Assembly (NCBI RefSeq): GCF_005497185.1
Contig: NZ_RJTN01000004.1
Span: 186,001 to 250,000 of the forward strand
DNA from: Pectobacterium polonicum
Lineage (GTDB): Bacteria > Pseudomonadota > Gammaproteobacteria > Enterobacterales > Enterobacteriaceae
Length of the DNA: 64,000 bases
Direction of reading: 5' to 3'
Below the pieces are notes generated by a model, which saw only the letters and a program-made list of their open reading frames with translations, was not told the DNA's origin and made no database searches. The position numbers and the translations under genes are program-made. Of the stretch, positions 9,175-18,107 are shown in pieces (position 1 is the stretch's first letter; each line of letters opens with the position of its first letter).

Positions 9175-11339
9175 GCGTTTTCTCCTTCATCACGATAACG
9201 TTGGCGCAAACGCTGCCGGATAGTTTCAGCCAGCGTATTCACGATGAACGTGAAAACAAACAGCGTGAGTGCCGTTAAAAACAGCACCCGATAGTGACCG
9301 CTGTTCGTTACAGCTTCCGGCATTTCAATGGCAATATTCGCTGCCAGAGAACGTAACCCCTGAAGCAGACCTTCATCCATAATCGGCGTGTTGCCCGTCG
9401 CCATCAGTACGATCATGGTTTCCCCCACGGCGCGGCCAAAACTCAACATCAACGCGGCAAAAATGCCGGCGCTGGCTGACGGCAGTACAACGCGCCACAA
9501 GGTTTGCCACGCCGTTGCCCCCAGCGCCAACGATCCCTGACTTAAACGCGTCGGCACGCTGAACAGCGCATCTTCTGCCAGCGAAAAAATCAGCGGAATC
9601 AACGCAAAGCCAAGCGCAACGCCCGCCACCAGCGTATTACGTTGGGCAAAATCGTCACCCAACCATTGGTATAGCGGCTGCCCCAATAGCGCTATTTCGA
9701 TATGCGGCGCGGCCCAACAGCCAACCACGAACGTCAACAAAATGGCGGGAGTGAGAAATAGTGCGTCCCAGCCCACAGGGAAACGGGTACGCCAGCGTGT
9801 CGGCAGGCACTCAACCAACCAGCCACAGCCGAGCACGACCAGCATCCATAACACCGGCATGACCAGAATAGCGGACAAATACGTCGCAAAATGCGGTGCC
9901 AGCCAGATGGCCGCAATCAGGCCGACGACGACTGTCGGCAGCGCGCCCATGATCTCCAGCGTGGGTTTAATCCAGCGGCGCAGTGTCGGAGACATAAAGC
10001 AGGCGGTGTAAATCGCGGCAGACAGCGCCAGCGGCGTGGCAAACAACATGGCGTAAATCGCCGCTTTCATGGTGCCCAGCATCAGCGGCATCATGCTGAA
10101 TTTGGCCTGATAGCTATCATCCGCAGACGTGGATTGCCAGATATAAGCCGGTTCCGGGTAGTTCTCATACCACAGCTTTTGCCACAGCCCGCGCCAGCCA
10201 ATATCGGGATACGGATTATCAACCTGGTAGCGATGCCAACTCTGTGCCGTTTCAATCAGCATGGCAGAACCACGCGGCGAAAATGCCATCCCCTGCGCCT
10301 GTGCTGGCAATGTCTGCGTCAGCAACGCATGTGATTGTTTACTGGCAAACAGTGACAGCTCACCTTGTGTATTTAATGTGGCAAATACGCGCCGCTGCGC
10401 CTCTGTTGCCAGCAACACCGATTCCCCAGCAACGTGCGGAAACTGACGCGTCTCTGTCAGCCTGGCACCCTTTTCACTCGGGACATCAAACCACTGGCTA
10501 ATCCGCCCGTCAGCGGCCTGCACCAGCAACGAACGTCCACCGGACAACAGCGCCAGATGCAGGGGTTCCGCCAGTTGCAATTGCCGTTCTTCACGCAGCG
10601 TCAGCGTATTTGCTCCCACTTGCCACCACGTTAACGTATTTCCGCGGAGCAAATACACGTGCTGCCCGTCTGGCGTCAGCAGTAGTTGGCTAATGGTACC
10701 GGTTGGAAGCGGAATAGATGCCCGTCGCCGCACGCCGTTCTCATCAACATCGGCAATAATCAGTGCATTTTCCTGACCAATCGCAGCAGTAACAACACGT
10801 TTTTCGCCCACAGCCGCTATCGCCAGGTGACGCAGTGGCTGCGCGGGTAGCCCCAGTGAATACGCCTGTTCACCCAGCGGATATATCCAGGCAGGAGAAC
10901 GGTTTTCCGTCTGCGACAATGCAGGTTGAACAAAAAGCAAACGGCCATCAGGTTGGCTCAAGGCATAAATCTGTCGCTCGCCCTGACTTTGCGCCAGCAA
11001 ACTCAGGGCAGGAACCAGTTGAATGCGCAACATAGGCTGATTTTCCGCAAATGGAATAAACTCACCATATCCCTGAGCGTCGATACGAAACCCGATTTGC
11101 CCATTGTCGCTGAGTCCCAATGCCAGCGAAGGTTCCGCACTGTGGCGTTGAACCGTTTTTTGCCCGTTGATCGAAGGGGACAGGAACAGCGGCGTCACCA
11201 CATACAGTAGATAGAAGAAGATCAACAACAGCATCGCTAGCACCAGCAGCCCGCTGCCCGCAACAATGCGGTGCACCAAACGATCTACCCACGCTCGTCG
11301 ACGATCCCGATACTGTAATGTGCTGCCTGTTTTGACCAT
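9171..11339 (-). CDS. pstC: Phosphate ABC transporter permease PstC, large form
   Basis: This 722-residue permease is the partner of PstA. One N-terminal span (about 30-55) precedes a beta-rich periplasmic domain to about residue 400 with repeated blade-like segments (LLTPDGQHVYLLRGNTLTWW, SGGRSLLVQAADGRISQW) resembling a WD40/beta-propeller. About six spans carry the coupling motif GATAWQTLWRVVLPSASAG and SFGRAVGETMIVLMATGN. E. coli PstC is about 319 residues, so the periplasmic domain is an addition of this subtype. It is first in its operon, divergent from ppk, which links phosphate import to polyphosphate synthesis. Confidence 0.92.
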   Translation of the reverse strand: MVKTGSTLQYRDRRRAWVDRLVHRIVAGSGLLVLAMLLLIFFYLLYVVTPLFLSPSINGQKTVQRHSAEPSLALGLSDNGQIGFRIDAQGYGEFIPFAENQPMLRIQLVPALSLLAQSQGERQIYALSQPDGRLLFVQPALSQTENRSPAWIYPLGEQAYSLGLPAQPLRHLAIAAVGEKRVVTAAIGQENALIIADVDENGVRRRASIPLPTGTISQLLLTPDGQHVYLLRGNTLTWWQVGANTLTLREERQLQLAEPLHLALLSGGRSLLVQAADGRISQWFDVPSEKGARLTETRQFPHVAGESVLLATEAQRRVFATLNTQGELSLFASKQSHALLTQTLPAQAQGMAFSPRGSAMLIETAQSWHRYQVDNPYPDIGWRGLWQKLWYENYPEPAYIWQSTSADDSYQAKFSMMPLMLGTMKAAIYAMLFATPLALSAAIYTACFMSPTLRRWIKPTLEIMGALPTVVVGLIAAIWLAPHFATYLSAILVMPVLWMLVVLGCGWLVECLPTRWRTRFPVGWDALFLTPAILLTFVVGCWAAPHIEIALLGQPLYQWLGDDFAQRNTLVAGVALGFALIPLIFSLAEDALFSVPTRLSQGSLALGATAWQTLWRVVLPSASAGIFAALMLSFGRAVGETMIVLMATGNTPIMDEGLLQGLRSLAANIAIEMPEAVTNSGHYRVLFLTALTLFVFTFIVNTLAETIRQRLRQRYRDEGENA

Positions 11340-11456
11340 TATTCTCGCCGTTAAAATGAAGTCGCCAGAGTCGTGTTGCTAACGTATTGCGGGTAGCATA
11401 TGTTGCCTTTACGCCCATAATATGACAATGGTAAGTCTGTCTATGAATTAGATTTT

Positions 11457-11598
11457 ATACCCTAAATAGTTCCAGCCGTATGACAAAGCGTTAGCGTTTT
11501 GAGCAACGCTTTAACGTTGCCCCTTTAGGGCGAGGCCTAGGATGGGCCGAGTATTTTGGGGTAGCCAACGTACAGACGGCTCGAAATATGACGGGTAT
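11457..11598 (+). repeat. Family 1 repeat between pstC and ppk (142 bp)
   Basis: It starts ATACCCTAAATAGTTCCAG and ends CTCGAAATATGACGGGTAT. It contains the GCGTTTTGAGCAACGC and CCCTTTAGGGCGAGGCC hairpin modules. It occupies most of the divergent pstC/ppk promoter region, ending 98 bp before the ppk ATG. Confidence 0.85.
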
Positions 11599-11625
11599 CG
11601 TCATCAACACGCCATAATGTTGTTG

Positions 11626-11651
11626 TACCCTATCCTCACAGAGGAAGGGTA
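11626..11651 (+). other. Inverted repeat in the ppk leader
   Basis: TACCCTATCCTC and GAGGAAGGGTA are nearly perfect inverted repeats separated by 3 bases, 45 bp before the ppk start. It could fold as a 5' UTR hairpin or be a dimeric protein site. Function unknown. Confidence 0.35.
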
Positions 11652-11696
11652 TGAATATTGGATGAACCTTCAGTACATGAGTTGAGCGGAGTGACA

Positions 11697-13769
11697 ATGG
11701 GTCAGGACAAACTCTATATAGAGAAAGAATTAAGTTGGTTATCCTTTAATGAGCGAGTGCTTCAGGAAGCAGCAGATAAAAGCAATCCGTTAATCGAACG
11801 CATGCGCTTTCTTGGCATTTACTCCAGCAACCTTGATGAATTTTATAAAGTCCGTTTTGCCGATTTGAAAAGACGCATTCTGATTAACGAAGAACAAGGT
11901 CTGGACGGCAATCTACGGCATCTTTTAGGCAAAATTCAGGCGCGTGTACTCAAAACCGATCAACTCTTTGACAGCTTGTATAACGAACTGCTGTTGGAGA
12001 TGGCGCGGAACCAGATTTTTCTGGTCAACGAGCGTCAGGTTTCCCCGAATCAGCAGGAGTGGCTAAGGGACTACTTCCGGCAATATCTACGCCCACACAT
12101 CACGCCAATACTTATCTTTGACGAAACCAACCTGGTGGAGTTCCTGAAAGATAACTACACCTACCTTGCCGTCGAAATTATTCGTGGCGATGAGATCAGT
12201 TATGCCCTGCTGGAAATCCCTTCGGATAAAATACCGCGTTTCGTCAACCTGCCAGCGGAAGCGCCACGCCGCCGTAAGACCATGATCCTCATCGATAACA
12301 TCCTGCGTTACTGTCTGGATGATATCTTCAAGGGTTTCTTTGATTATGATGCGCTGAACGCGTATTCCATGAAAATGACACGCGATGCGGAATACGATTT
12401 GGTTACGGAAATGGAATCCAGCCTGCTGGAGCTGATGTCTTCCAGCCTAAAGCAGCGCCTGACCGCCGAACCGGTGAGATTCGTCTATCAGCGCGATATG
12501 CCGGACGCAATGGTCGCCATGTTACTTGAAAAACTGGGGATCTCTTCCTATGACTCCGTGATCCCCGGCGGGCGTTATCATAATTTCAAAGACTTTATTT
12601 CTTTCCCGAACGTCGGACGCGCCAATCTGGTCAACAAACCGTTGCCGCGCCTGCGACACACCGGGTTCAACCATTTTCGCAACGGCTTTGATGCGATCCG
12701 CGAACGTGACATCCTGCTCTATTATCCGTACCACACCTTCGAGCACGTATTGGAACTGCTGCGACAAGCCTCGTTCGATCCCAGCGTGCTGTCCATTAAA
12801 ATCAATATTTACCGCGTCGCCAAAGACTCACGCATCATTACCTCAATGATCCATGCGGCGCATAACGGTAAGAAAGTGACAGTGGTCGTGGAACTACAGG
12901 CGCGCTTTGACGAAGAGGCCAACATCCATTGGGCGAAACGCCTGACGGAAGCTGGCGTGCACGTCATTTTCTCGGTGCCTGGGCTGAAAATTCACGCCAA
13001 GCTGTTTCTGATTTCCCGCCGCGAAGGGGAAAATATCGTGCGTTACGCACACATCGGCACCGGTAACTTCAACGAGAAAACCGCCCGTCTGTATACCGAC
13101 TACTCGCTGCTGACCGCCGATGAACGCATTACCAACGAAGTGCGTCGCGTCTTCAACTTCATTGAAAACCCTTACCGTCCGGTCAGTTTTGAACACCTGC
13201 TGGTGTCACCTCAAAACTCCCGCGACAAACTTTACCAACTGATCGATACCGAGATCGAAAATGCGCTGGCGAATCGTGATGCAGGCATTACGCTTAAGGT
13301 AAATAATCTGGTGGATAAAGGGCTGGCGGAAAAGCTGTATCAGGCTTCGTCTGCGGGCGTGAAGATTAATCTGCTGGTACGCGGCATGTGTTCATTGATT
13401 CCTAATTTGCCGGGGATCAGCGACAATATTCAGGTCATCAGTATCCTTGACCGTTATCTGGAACACGATCGGGTGTATGTCTTCAACAACGGCGGAGACA
13501 AAAAAGTCTACCTCTCTTCCGCAGACTGGATGACACGCAACATTGATTATCGCATTGAAGTGGCAGTGGAAATCCTTGATCCCATTTTGAAGAACCGCGT
13601 ACTGGAAACGCTGGATATCCTGTTCAGCGACACGGTGAAAGCCCGCGTCATTGATAAAGAGTCGAGCAACCGCTATGTATCACGTGGCAACAAGCGTAAA
13701 GTACGCGCGCAAAATGCCATTTACGACTACATCAAGGCGTTGGAGCAACCTGGAGATAAGCCTGAATAA
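11697..13769 (+). CDS. ppk: Polyphosphate kinase 1
   Basis: This 690-residue enzyme makes polyphosphate from ATP reversibly and is membrane-associated in E. coli. The start is [22 protein letters not shown] after a GCGGAG ribosome site; 13 in-frame codons upstream are discarded by match to E. coli Ppk. The order of N-domain, head domain and two C-terminal phospholipase-D-like domains fits. Active-site histidines lie in [11 protein letters not shown] and [21 protein letters not shown]. The stop overlaps the ppx start (TAATG), so kinase and exopolyphosphatase are co-translated. The neighbour on the other strand is the pst operon. Confidence 0.97.
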   Translation: MGQDKLYIEKELSWLSFNERVLQEAADKSNPLIERMRFLGIYSSNLDEFYKVRFADLKRRILINEEQGLDGNLRHLLGKIQARVLKTDQLFDSLYNELLLEMARNQIFLVNERQVSPNQQEWLRDYFRQYLRPHITPILIFDETNLVEFLKDNYTYLAVEIIRGDEISYALLEIPSDKIPRFVNLPAEAPRRRKTMILIDNILRYCLDDIFKGFFDYDALNAYSMKMTRDAEYDLVTEMESSLLELMSSSLKQRLTAEPVRFVYQRDMPDAMVAMLLEKLGISSYDSVIPGGRYHNFKDFISFPNVGRANLVNKPLPRLRHTGFNHFRNGFDAIRERDILLYYPYHTFEHVLELLRQASFDPSVLSIKINIYRVAKDSRIITSMIHAAHNGKKVTVVVELQARFDEEANIHWAKRLTEAGVHVIFSVPGLKIHAKLFLISRREGENIVRYAHIGTGNFNEKTARLYTDYSLLTADERITNEVRRVFNFIENPYRPVSFEHLLVSPQNSRDKLYQLIDTEIENALANRDAGITLKVNNLVDKGLAEKLYQASSAGVKINLLVRGMCSLIPNLPGISDNIQVISILDRYLEHDRVYVFNNGGDKKVYLSSADWMTRNIDYRIEVAVEILDPILKNRVLETLDILFSDTVKARVIDKESSNRYVSRGNKRKVRAQNAIYDYIKALEQPGDKPE

Positions 13770-15304
13770 TGCCGTTAACGAACAATGAAAAAACCGAGAT
13801 GAAGCCTCAAGAATTCGCGGCTATCGACCTGGGCTCCAATAGTTTTCACATGGTGATCGCACGCGTGGTAAACGGTGCGCTTCAGGTGTTGGGGCGTTTA
13901 AAACAGCGGGTACATCTGGCCGATGGGCTGGACAACAAAAGTGTGCTCAGTGAAGAAGCGATTCAACGCGGCCTAAGCTGTCTGGCGCTGTTTGCTGAAC
14001 GTTTGCAAGGCTTCCCCGCGGTTAACGTTTCTATCGTCGGAACGCACGCGCTGCGTCAGGCGGTCAACGCGCAGGAATTTTTGCGCCGTGCAGCAGATAT
14101 CATCCCCTATCCGATAGAGATCATTTCCGGTCATGAAGAAGCTCGCCTGATTTTTATGGGCGTGGAGCATACACAGCCGGAAAAAGGCCGCAAACTGGTT
14201 ATCGATATCGGTGGTGGTTCTACCGAACTGGTTATCGGTGAGGATTTCGAACCGATGCTGGTAGAAAGCCGTCGAATGGGTTGTGTCAGCTTCGCACAGC
14301 AATTTTTCCCCAATGGTGAGATCAGCGAAGCCAATTTCAAGCGCGCCAGGCTGGCTGCGGCGCAGAAGCTGGAAACGCTGTCCTGGGAGTACCGCATATA
14401 CGGCTGGAAATTCGCCCTCGGTGCGTCTGGAACGATCAAAGCCACACACGAGATTCTGGTAGAAATGGGGGAAAAAGACGGCCTGATTACCCCCGAGCGG
14501 CTGGAAATGTTACGCGCGCAGATTTTGCAATTTAAGCACTTCAAATCGCTGAGCCTACCGGGGCTATCTGAAGATCGGCAGTCGGTACTGGTGCCCGGTC
14601 TGGCGATTTTGTGTGGTATTTTCGATGCGCTGGCGATCAAAGAATTACGCCTGTCTGATGGCGCGCTGCGCGAAGGCGTGCTGTACGAAATGGAAGGCCG
14701 TTTCCGCCATCAGGATATTCGTATCCGTACTGCACAAAGCCTGGCAACCCATTACAATATCGACCGTGAGCAGGCACGACGCGTGCGGGAAACCACGCAA
14801 CAGCTTTATGCGCAATGGGCAGAGCAAAACCCTAGCCTGGTGCATCCACAGCTTGAGGCCATCTTAAACTGGGCTTCCATGCTGCATGAAGTCGGATTGG
14901 GCATTAACCACAGCGGCATGCACCGCCATTCCGCCTACATTCTGCAAAATACCAACTTGCCCGGTTTCAATCAGGAACAACAGCTTGTGCTATCAATGAT
15001 CGTACGGCTGCATCGTAAGGCCATCAAGCTGGAAGAGTTGCCACGACTGAATCTGTTTAAAAAGAAACAGTATTTGCCGCTGGTACAATTGCTACGTCTT
15101 GCCACGCTGTTAAACAACCAGCGGCAGGCAACGACGACGCCAGAATCATTGCAATTACATACCGATGATAATTACTGGACGCTGACGTTCCCGCACGACT
15201 TTTTTACCAATAACACGTTGGTACAGCTCGATCTGGAACGTGAACAGGAATATTGGCAGGACGTCACCGGCTGGAAGCTGATGATTGAGGAAGAGAAAGC
15301 CTGA
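13769..15304 (+). CDS. ppx: Exopolyphosphatase
   Basis: This 511-residue enzyme removes terminal phosphate from polyphosphate. The ASKHA-fold motifs are [15 protein letters not shown] at about 19 and [14 protein letters not shown] at about 145, with GASGTIKA later. A C-terminal HD-like helical domain ([22 protein letters not shown]) is characteristic of the proteobacterial Ppx/GppA family. It is directly coupled to ppk by a one-base overlap. In E. coli yfgF follows; here the next genes are a YjfB-family gene and hipAB instead. GppA is the paralogue; linkage to ppk settles Ppx. Confidence 0.95.
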   Translation: MPLTNNEKTEMKPQEFAAIDLGSNSFHMVIARVVNGALQVLGRLKQRVHLADGLDNKSVLSEEAIQRGLSCLALFAERLQGFPAVNVSIVGTHALRQAVNAQEFLRRAADIIPYPIEIISGHEEARLIFMGVEHTQPEKGRKLVIDIGGGSTELVIGEDFEPMLVESRRMGCVSFAQQFFPNGEISEANFKRARLAAAQKLETLSWEYRIYGWKFALGASGTIKATHEILVEMGEKDGLITPERLEMLRAQILQFKHFKSLSLPGLSEDRQSVLVPGLAILCGIFDALAIKELRLSDGALREGVLYEMEGRFRHQDIRIRTAQSLATHYNIDREQARRVRETTQQLYAQWAEQNPSLVHPQLEAILNWASMLHEVGLGINHSGMHRHSAYILQNTNLPGFNQEQQLVLSMIVRLHRKAIKLEELPRLNLFKKKQYLPLVQLLRLATLLNNQRQATTTPESLQLHTDDNYWTLTFPHDFFTNNTLVQLDLEREQEYWQDVTGWKLMIEEEKA

Positions 15305-15399
15305 TTACCGAAGGTATTGCGCAAGAAATCTGGCGCGCATTCGGCACCATAATAAGGCGAAATAGCACCACCACGTTGGCGGGTTTATTCTGGTTAACA

Positions 15400-15426
15400 T
15401 AAAGTTAGCCAGAATGAGGCCGATAC
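15400..15426 (+). promoter_or_regulatory. FliA (sigma-28) flagellar promoter
   Basis: TAAAGTTA at 15400-15407, an 11-base spacer and GCCGATAC at 15419-15426 match the enterobacterial FliA consensus (TAAAGTTT-N11-GCCGATAA) at 14 of 16 positions with exact spacing. Predicted transcription starts near 15433, about 100 bases before the YjfB-family gene. Confidence 0.8.
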
Positions 15427-15535
15427 CAAATTGATGGCTGATGAGAATTTTCACCAACATCGTGCAACCTCGGTGGAAAGGCGCGCTTCCTTTTCATACC
15501 GGATAGTAATCCAACTCAACGTTAAGGAGAGTAAA

Positions 15536-15724
15536 ATGGATGTATCACAGATTGCATCATTCGCAACCGACCTCAGCAGCCTGCGCACCAGCAGTGAGGC
15601 CAGTACGCTTGTGATGAAAAAAGCGCTAGACAGCCAAGAGGCTGTTGCTTTAGGTATTTTGCAAGCCTTACCCCCACTGCCAGCAAACCCGGCAATTGGG
15701 CGTAACGTCAATACCACGGCGTAA
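15536..15724 (+). CDS. YjfB-family putative motility protein
   Basis: A 62-residue protein starting MDVSQIASFATDLSS after a TAAGGAGAG ribosome site; the frame is open 105 bases further up but without a plausible start. Features are an N-terminal amphipathic helix, a helix with VMKKALDSQEAVALGILQAL, and a short Pro-rich tail (PPLPANPAIG). This is the layout of the small YjfB family, annotated as putative motility proteins. The FliA promoter upstream gives independent support for a flagellar or chemotaxis-linked role. It has its own terminator. It replaces the region where E. coli has yfgF. Confidence 0.8.
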   Translation: MDVSQIASFATDLSSLRTSSEASTLVMKKALDSQEAVALGILQALPPLPANPAIGRNVNTTA

Positions 15725-15748
15725 TTCCTGAACGATGCCACATACTCG

Positions 15749-15774
15749 CGCCCCATCTGGGGCGTTTTTTATTT
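15749..15774 (+). terminator. Intrinsic terminator of the YjfB-family gene
   Basis: CGCCCC and GGGGCG pair around a 4-base loop, followed by TTTTTTATTT. It isolates the flagellar-type transcript from the hip operon downstream. Confidence 0.85.
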
Positions 15775-15801
15775 GTACTATTTCTTCTATAACAAACATG
15801 C

Positions 15802-15839
15802 CACCTTAGTTTGAGCAATATATTGCTCAAACTAAGGTG
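15802..15839. promoter_or_regulatory. hip operator O1, 38-bp perfect palindrome
   Basis: A perfect 38-bp palindrome. Its 20-bp core TTGAGCAATATATTGCTCAA (15811-15830) is repeated exactly at O3. The centre is at 15820.5, 41 bp from O2. It is a probable binding site for the HTH protein encoded by the second gene of the operon. Confidence 0.8.
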
Positions 15840-15852
15840 AATTTCTCAAAAA

Positions 15853-15870
15853 TGAGTAAAATATTGCTCA
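15853..15870. promoter_or_regulatory. hip operator O2, degenerate copy
   Basis: TGAGTAAAATATTGCTCA matches the 18-bp core of O1 and O3 with two mismatches in the left half. The centre is at 15861.5, exactly 41 bp from both O1 and O3. It overlaps a candidate -35 (TTGCTC, 15864-15869), whose 18-bp-spaced -10 is CATAAT (15888-15893). Confidence 0.7.
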
Positions 15871-15891
15871 AAAAAAAGTAAACATGCCATA

Positions 15892-15913
15892 ATTGAGCAA
15901 TATATTGCTCAAT
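15892..15913. promoter_or_regulatory. hip operator O3, 22-bp perfect palindrome
   Basis: It contains the same 20-bp core as O1 (15893-15912), centred at 15902.5. It lies 12 bp before the hipA ATG and covers the expected transcription start, so occupation should block initiation. Confidence 0.8.
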
Positions 15914-15924
15914 ATGGATCAGTG

Positions 15925-17256
15925 ATGCCTACCATACAAATTTTCCATAATCATCAGTGGTATGATGCTGCCGAGCTAGACATTCCCACTCCTTTAGCGG
16001 GACAGAATGGGTTATCCTGCCTTGGTTATGACTTTGATTATGCCGCCAGTTGGTTAGGTAAAAATGACCATCGCAGTTGTAGTATCAATTTGCCCGTAGA
16101 AATGATGGAAACCTATCGTTCTAAGCCTTGGTTCACTTTTTTGGATGACATTATCCCTTCTGGGGCAAGTCGGCGCTATTGGGTCAATAAATTAGAAATA
16201 GGTCATTTACCCGCTAATGAGCAAGATTATGTCCTGTTGGTTCATGGAACCATTGCCCCTATTGGCAATATACGTATCAAAGAATCACTCCCTTCTTCAC
16301 TAAGTACCCAACAACTACAGAAAATACGTTTCAGTGTGCAAGACGTCGCCGATCGCAATAGTGACTTTATCGAGTACGCACAGCAGCGTGGCGCTGCCGG
16401 AGGTGGGGCAACCGGAGCTGGAGGAGAAGCCCCCAAATTATTACTCCGTTGTTCAGATAACGATGAAATTTGGATAGATCCTTTTCAGGACGATCTCTCT
16501 ACTCAGGACATGCACTATCTGGTGAAATTTCCCAGAGGGCCACGCAGCCCAGTTGATTGCGATATTTTGCGCGCAGAATATTATTTTTATCATGAGCTCA
16601 CATTACTGGGGATGGAGACGATCAACCTCGAAGGTATGCGATTAATTGAAGGGGAGCATTATCCTTCCTTGTGGCTACCTCGTTTTGATGTCGACTACAT
16701 AGACGGGAGAAAAACACTACATGGAATGGAGTCTATCTATTCTCTGCTGAAAAAACCGGCGGGAAGCTACCTTAATCATTTCACTGTTATTCAAAGGATC
16801 ATTGACACGATCGCTCCTCCTACTGGCAATCATGCGCCGCAACGTCGTGAATTAGTTATTGAAATGGTCAAGCGCGACATGCTGAATATCATTTTTGGCA
16901 ATTCAGATAACCACGGACGTAACACGTCGCTCATTAAGCGCCCGCAAGGAATATGGCTTGCTCCTATTTATGATTTTGCCCCTATGAAAGCTGACCCTGA
17001 AGGCATAGCAAGAACCACACAGTGGGGCTCACCTTACGAAGAGGGCGGGAGAATCGATTGGTTCGCTATTGCTAACGCGCTCTCTTCTTTCATTGATCCT
17101 GAAGATTTAATTCATGAATTAAGCACGACCGCACGTCAGCTCATCGGCCTTAAATCTCGTCTTATCGAACGCGGCGTTCCACAGCGCATTATCGCTATGC
17201 CAGTCATGGCGTTTGATTACATTGATGAAAAACTCGCAACATGGCAATTATTATGA
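15925..17256 (+). CDS. hipA: HipA-family serine/threonine kinase toxin
   Basis: A 443-residue HipA-like kinase, normal full length. E. coli HipA phosphorylates glutamyl-tRNA synthetase; the target here is unknown. Visible parts are a Gly-rich loop (GAAGGGATGAGGEAPK, about 151-167), an ATP-binding lysine region HYLVKFPRG, the catalytic loop FGNSDNHGRNTSL and the metal-binding YDFAPM. All key residues appear intact. The ATG at 15925 follows an in-frame GTG at 15922. Unlike E. coli, the toxin gene precedes the antitoxin gene and overlaps it. AT-richer codon use than ppk/ppx suggests acquisition. Confidence 0.9.
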   Translation: MPTIQIFHNHQWYDAAELDIPTPLAGQNGLSCLGYDFDYAASWLGKNDHRSCSINLPVEMMETYRSKPWFTFLDDIIPSGASRRYWVNKLEIGHLPANEQDYVLLVHGTIAPIGNIRIKESLPSSLSTQQLQKIRFSVQDVADRNSDFIEYAQQRGAAGGGATGAGGEAPKLLLRCSDNDEIWIDPFQDDLSTQDMHYLVKFPRGPRSPVDCDILRAEYYFYHELTLLGMETINLEGMRLIEGEHYPSLWLPRFDVDYIDGRKTLHGMESIYSLLKKPAGSYLNHFTVIQRIIDTIAPPTGNHAPQRRELVIEMVKRDMLNIIFGNSDNHGRNTSLIKRPQGIWLAPIYDFAPMKADPEGIARTTQWGSPYEEGGRIDWFAIANALSSFIDPEDLIHELSTTARQLIGLKSRLIERGVPQRIIAMPVMAFDYIDEKLATWQLL

Positions 17257-17570
17257 AAAACCTGTCTTCTTCTGAACGTGATGCGCTACTCGCCCATTTA
17301 CTCACAGAGTTTTTCAATGAGCGGCTCTCTATAGGTGGACTACTTCACAAATTGAGAAAGGACGTTTTCGGTATGTCACAGGAGCAGTACGCCACATTGG
17401 TAGAAGTGAGCCGCCGTACTTTATCTGATATTGAAAAAGATCGCGGTAGCCAATCCATCATGCTCTTAAATCGAGTATTCAGACCATTAGGTTTAAAAGT
17501 CGGCTTGCTCCCGCGTAGCACTCACTTAATGTATGATCTGCTGGAAAAAGGCAACCATAGCAAAAACTAA
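17253..17570 (+). CDS. hipB: HipB-like antitoxin and repressor
   Basis: A 105-residue protein with an XRE HTH at about residues 30-80 (GMSQEQYATLVEVSRRTLSDIEKDRGSQS) and a short C-terminal tail. The ATG at 17253 overlaps the hipA stop as ATGA; an in-frame ATG at 17241 would add MAII. HipB-type proteins bind and neutralise the HipA kinase and repress the operon through palindromic operators; the three palindromes upstream of hipA fit. Because it is the second gene, antitoxin synthesis depends on translation through hipA unless an internal promoter exists. Confidence 0.87.
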   Translation: MKNLSSSERDALLAHLLTEFFNERLSIGGLLHKLRKDVFGMSQEQYATLVEVSRRTLSDIEKDRGSQSIMLLNRVFRPLGLKVGLLPRSTHLMYDLLEKGNHSKN

Positions 17571-17639
17571 AATCATTATAAAAATAAATACTTACTATGC
17601 TAAAACCAAATCTGCCCTCACCTTTTTCACTGCGGCAGA

Positions 17640-17667
17640 TTGACCTAGGCTACTGCTTGTGTATAAA
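17640..17667 (+). promoter_or_regulatory. Sigma-70 promoter for yfgG
   Basis: TTGACC (17640-17645) and TATAAA (17662-17667) are separated by 16 bp, about 45 bp before the yfgG start codon. It gives yfgG a transcript independent of hipAB. Confidence 0.6.
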
Positions 17668-17710
17668 TAAACAACAGCGAATGTTCGCTTTCACAGAGGA
17701 TTTACTGGTA

Positions 17711-17926
17711 ATGTCCACGCTTACCCACAAACGACGATTATCGATACGCCCACGACGAAGTGGCTCTCGTATCGCTCGTGCTGTTTTACTCATCAGTTTC
17801 ATTATTCTTTTAGGTCGTTTTGCCTACTCCACTATCACCGCGTTTGCCCATCATCAAGACAAACAGCAGCAACGTGCTGAACAGCTACTGCCTCCTACCA
17901 ACGTGCTCATTAATCAGAAAGAGTAA
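17711..17926 (+). CDS. yfgG: YfgG-like small membrane protein (DUF2633)
   Basis: A 71-residue protein: a basic N-terminus (HKRRLSIRPRRSGSRIARA), one membrane span (VLLISFIILLGRFAYSTI) and a polar tail with HHQDKQQQRAEQ. It matches E. coli YfgG in size, in the VLLISFI...GRF.YS span and in the HHQ motif. E. coli YfgG lies close downstream of ppx and has been linked to nickel and cobalt tolerance (from memory). The start at MSTLTHKRR follows AGAGGATTT. The location after ppx, with hipAB and a YjfB gene between, suggests these were inserted. Confidence 0.8.
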   Translation: MSTLTHKRRLSIRPRRSGSRIARAVLLISFIILLGRFAYSTITAFAHHQDKQQQRAEQLLPPTNVLINQKE

Positions 17927-18040
17927 CGCTTAGCTAAAGCCGTTTCTTATATTGCCTCGTTAGGCTTTATTGCCTTTGTATTTTCGCGCCCGTTTTTCGC
18001 ACCAGCACGCGTTGCCCATTCGGCTTATGTCGCACAAATA

Positions 18041-18077
18041 AAAAAACGGCAGTGCGAATCTTCGCAGCCACCGTTTT
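18041..18077 (-). terminator. Intrinsic terminator of ohr
   Basis: On the minus strand a hairpin built from AAAACGG...TGCGAA and TTCGCA...CCGTTTT ends in a run of seven Ts, 30 bases after the ohr stop. Confidence 0.75.
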
Positions 18078-18107
18078 CAACTCTCAATAATTCACATCAA
18101 ACCGGGC

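Noticed and set aside
11400-11456. Pho box upstream of pstC
   Set aside because: Only one TTGTCAT half-site is seen on the minus strand; the second half 11 bp away matches poorly.
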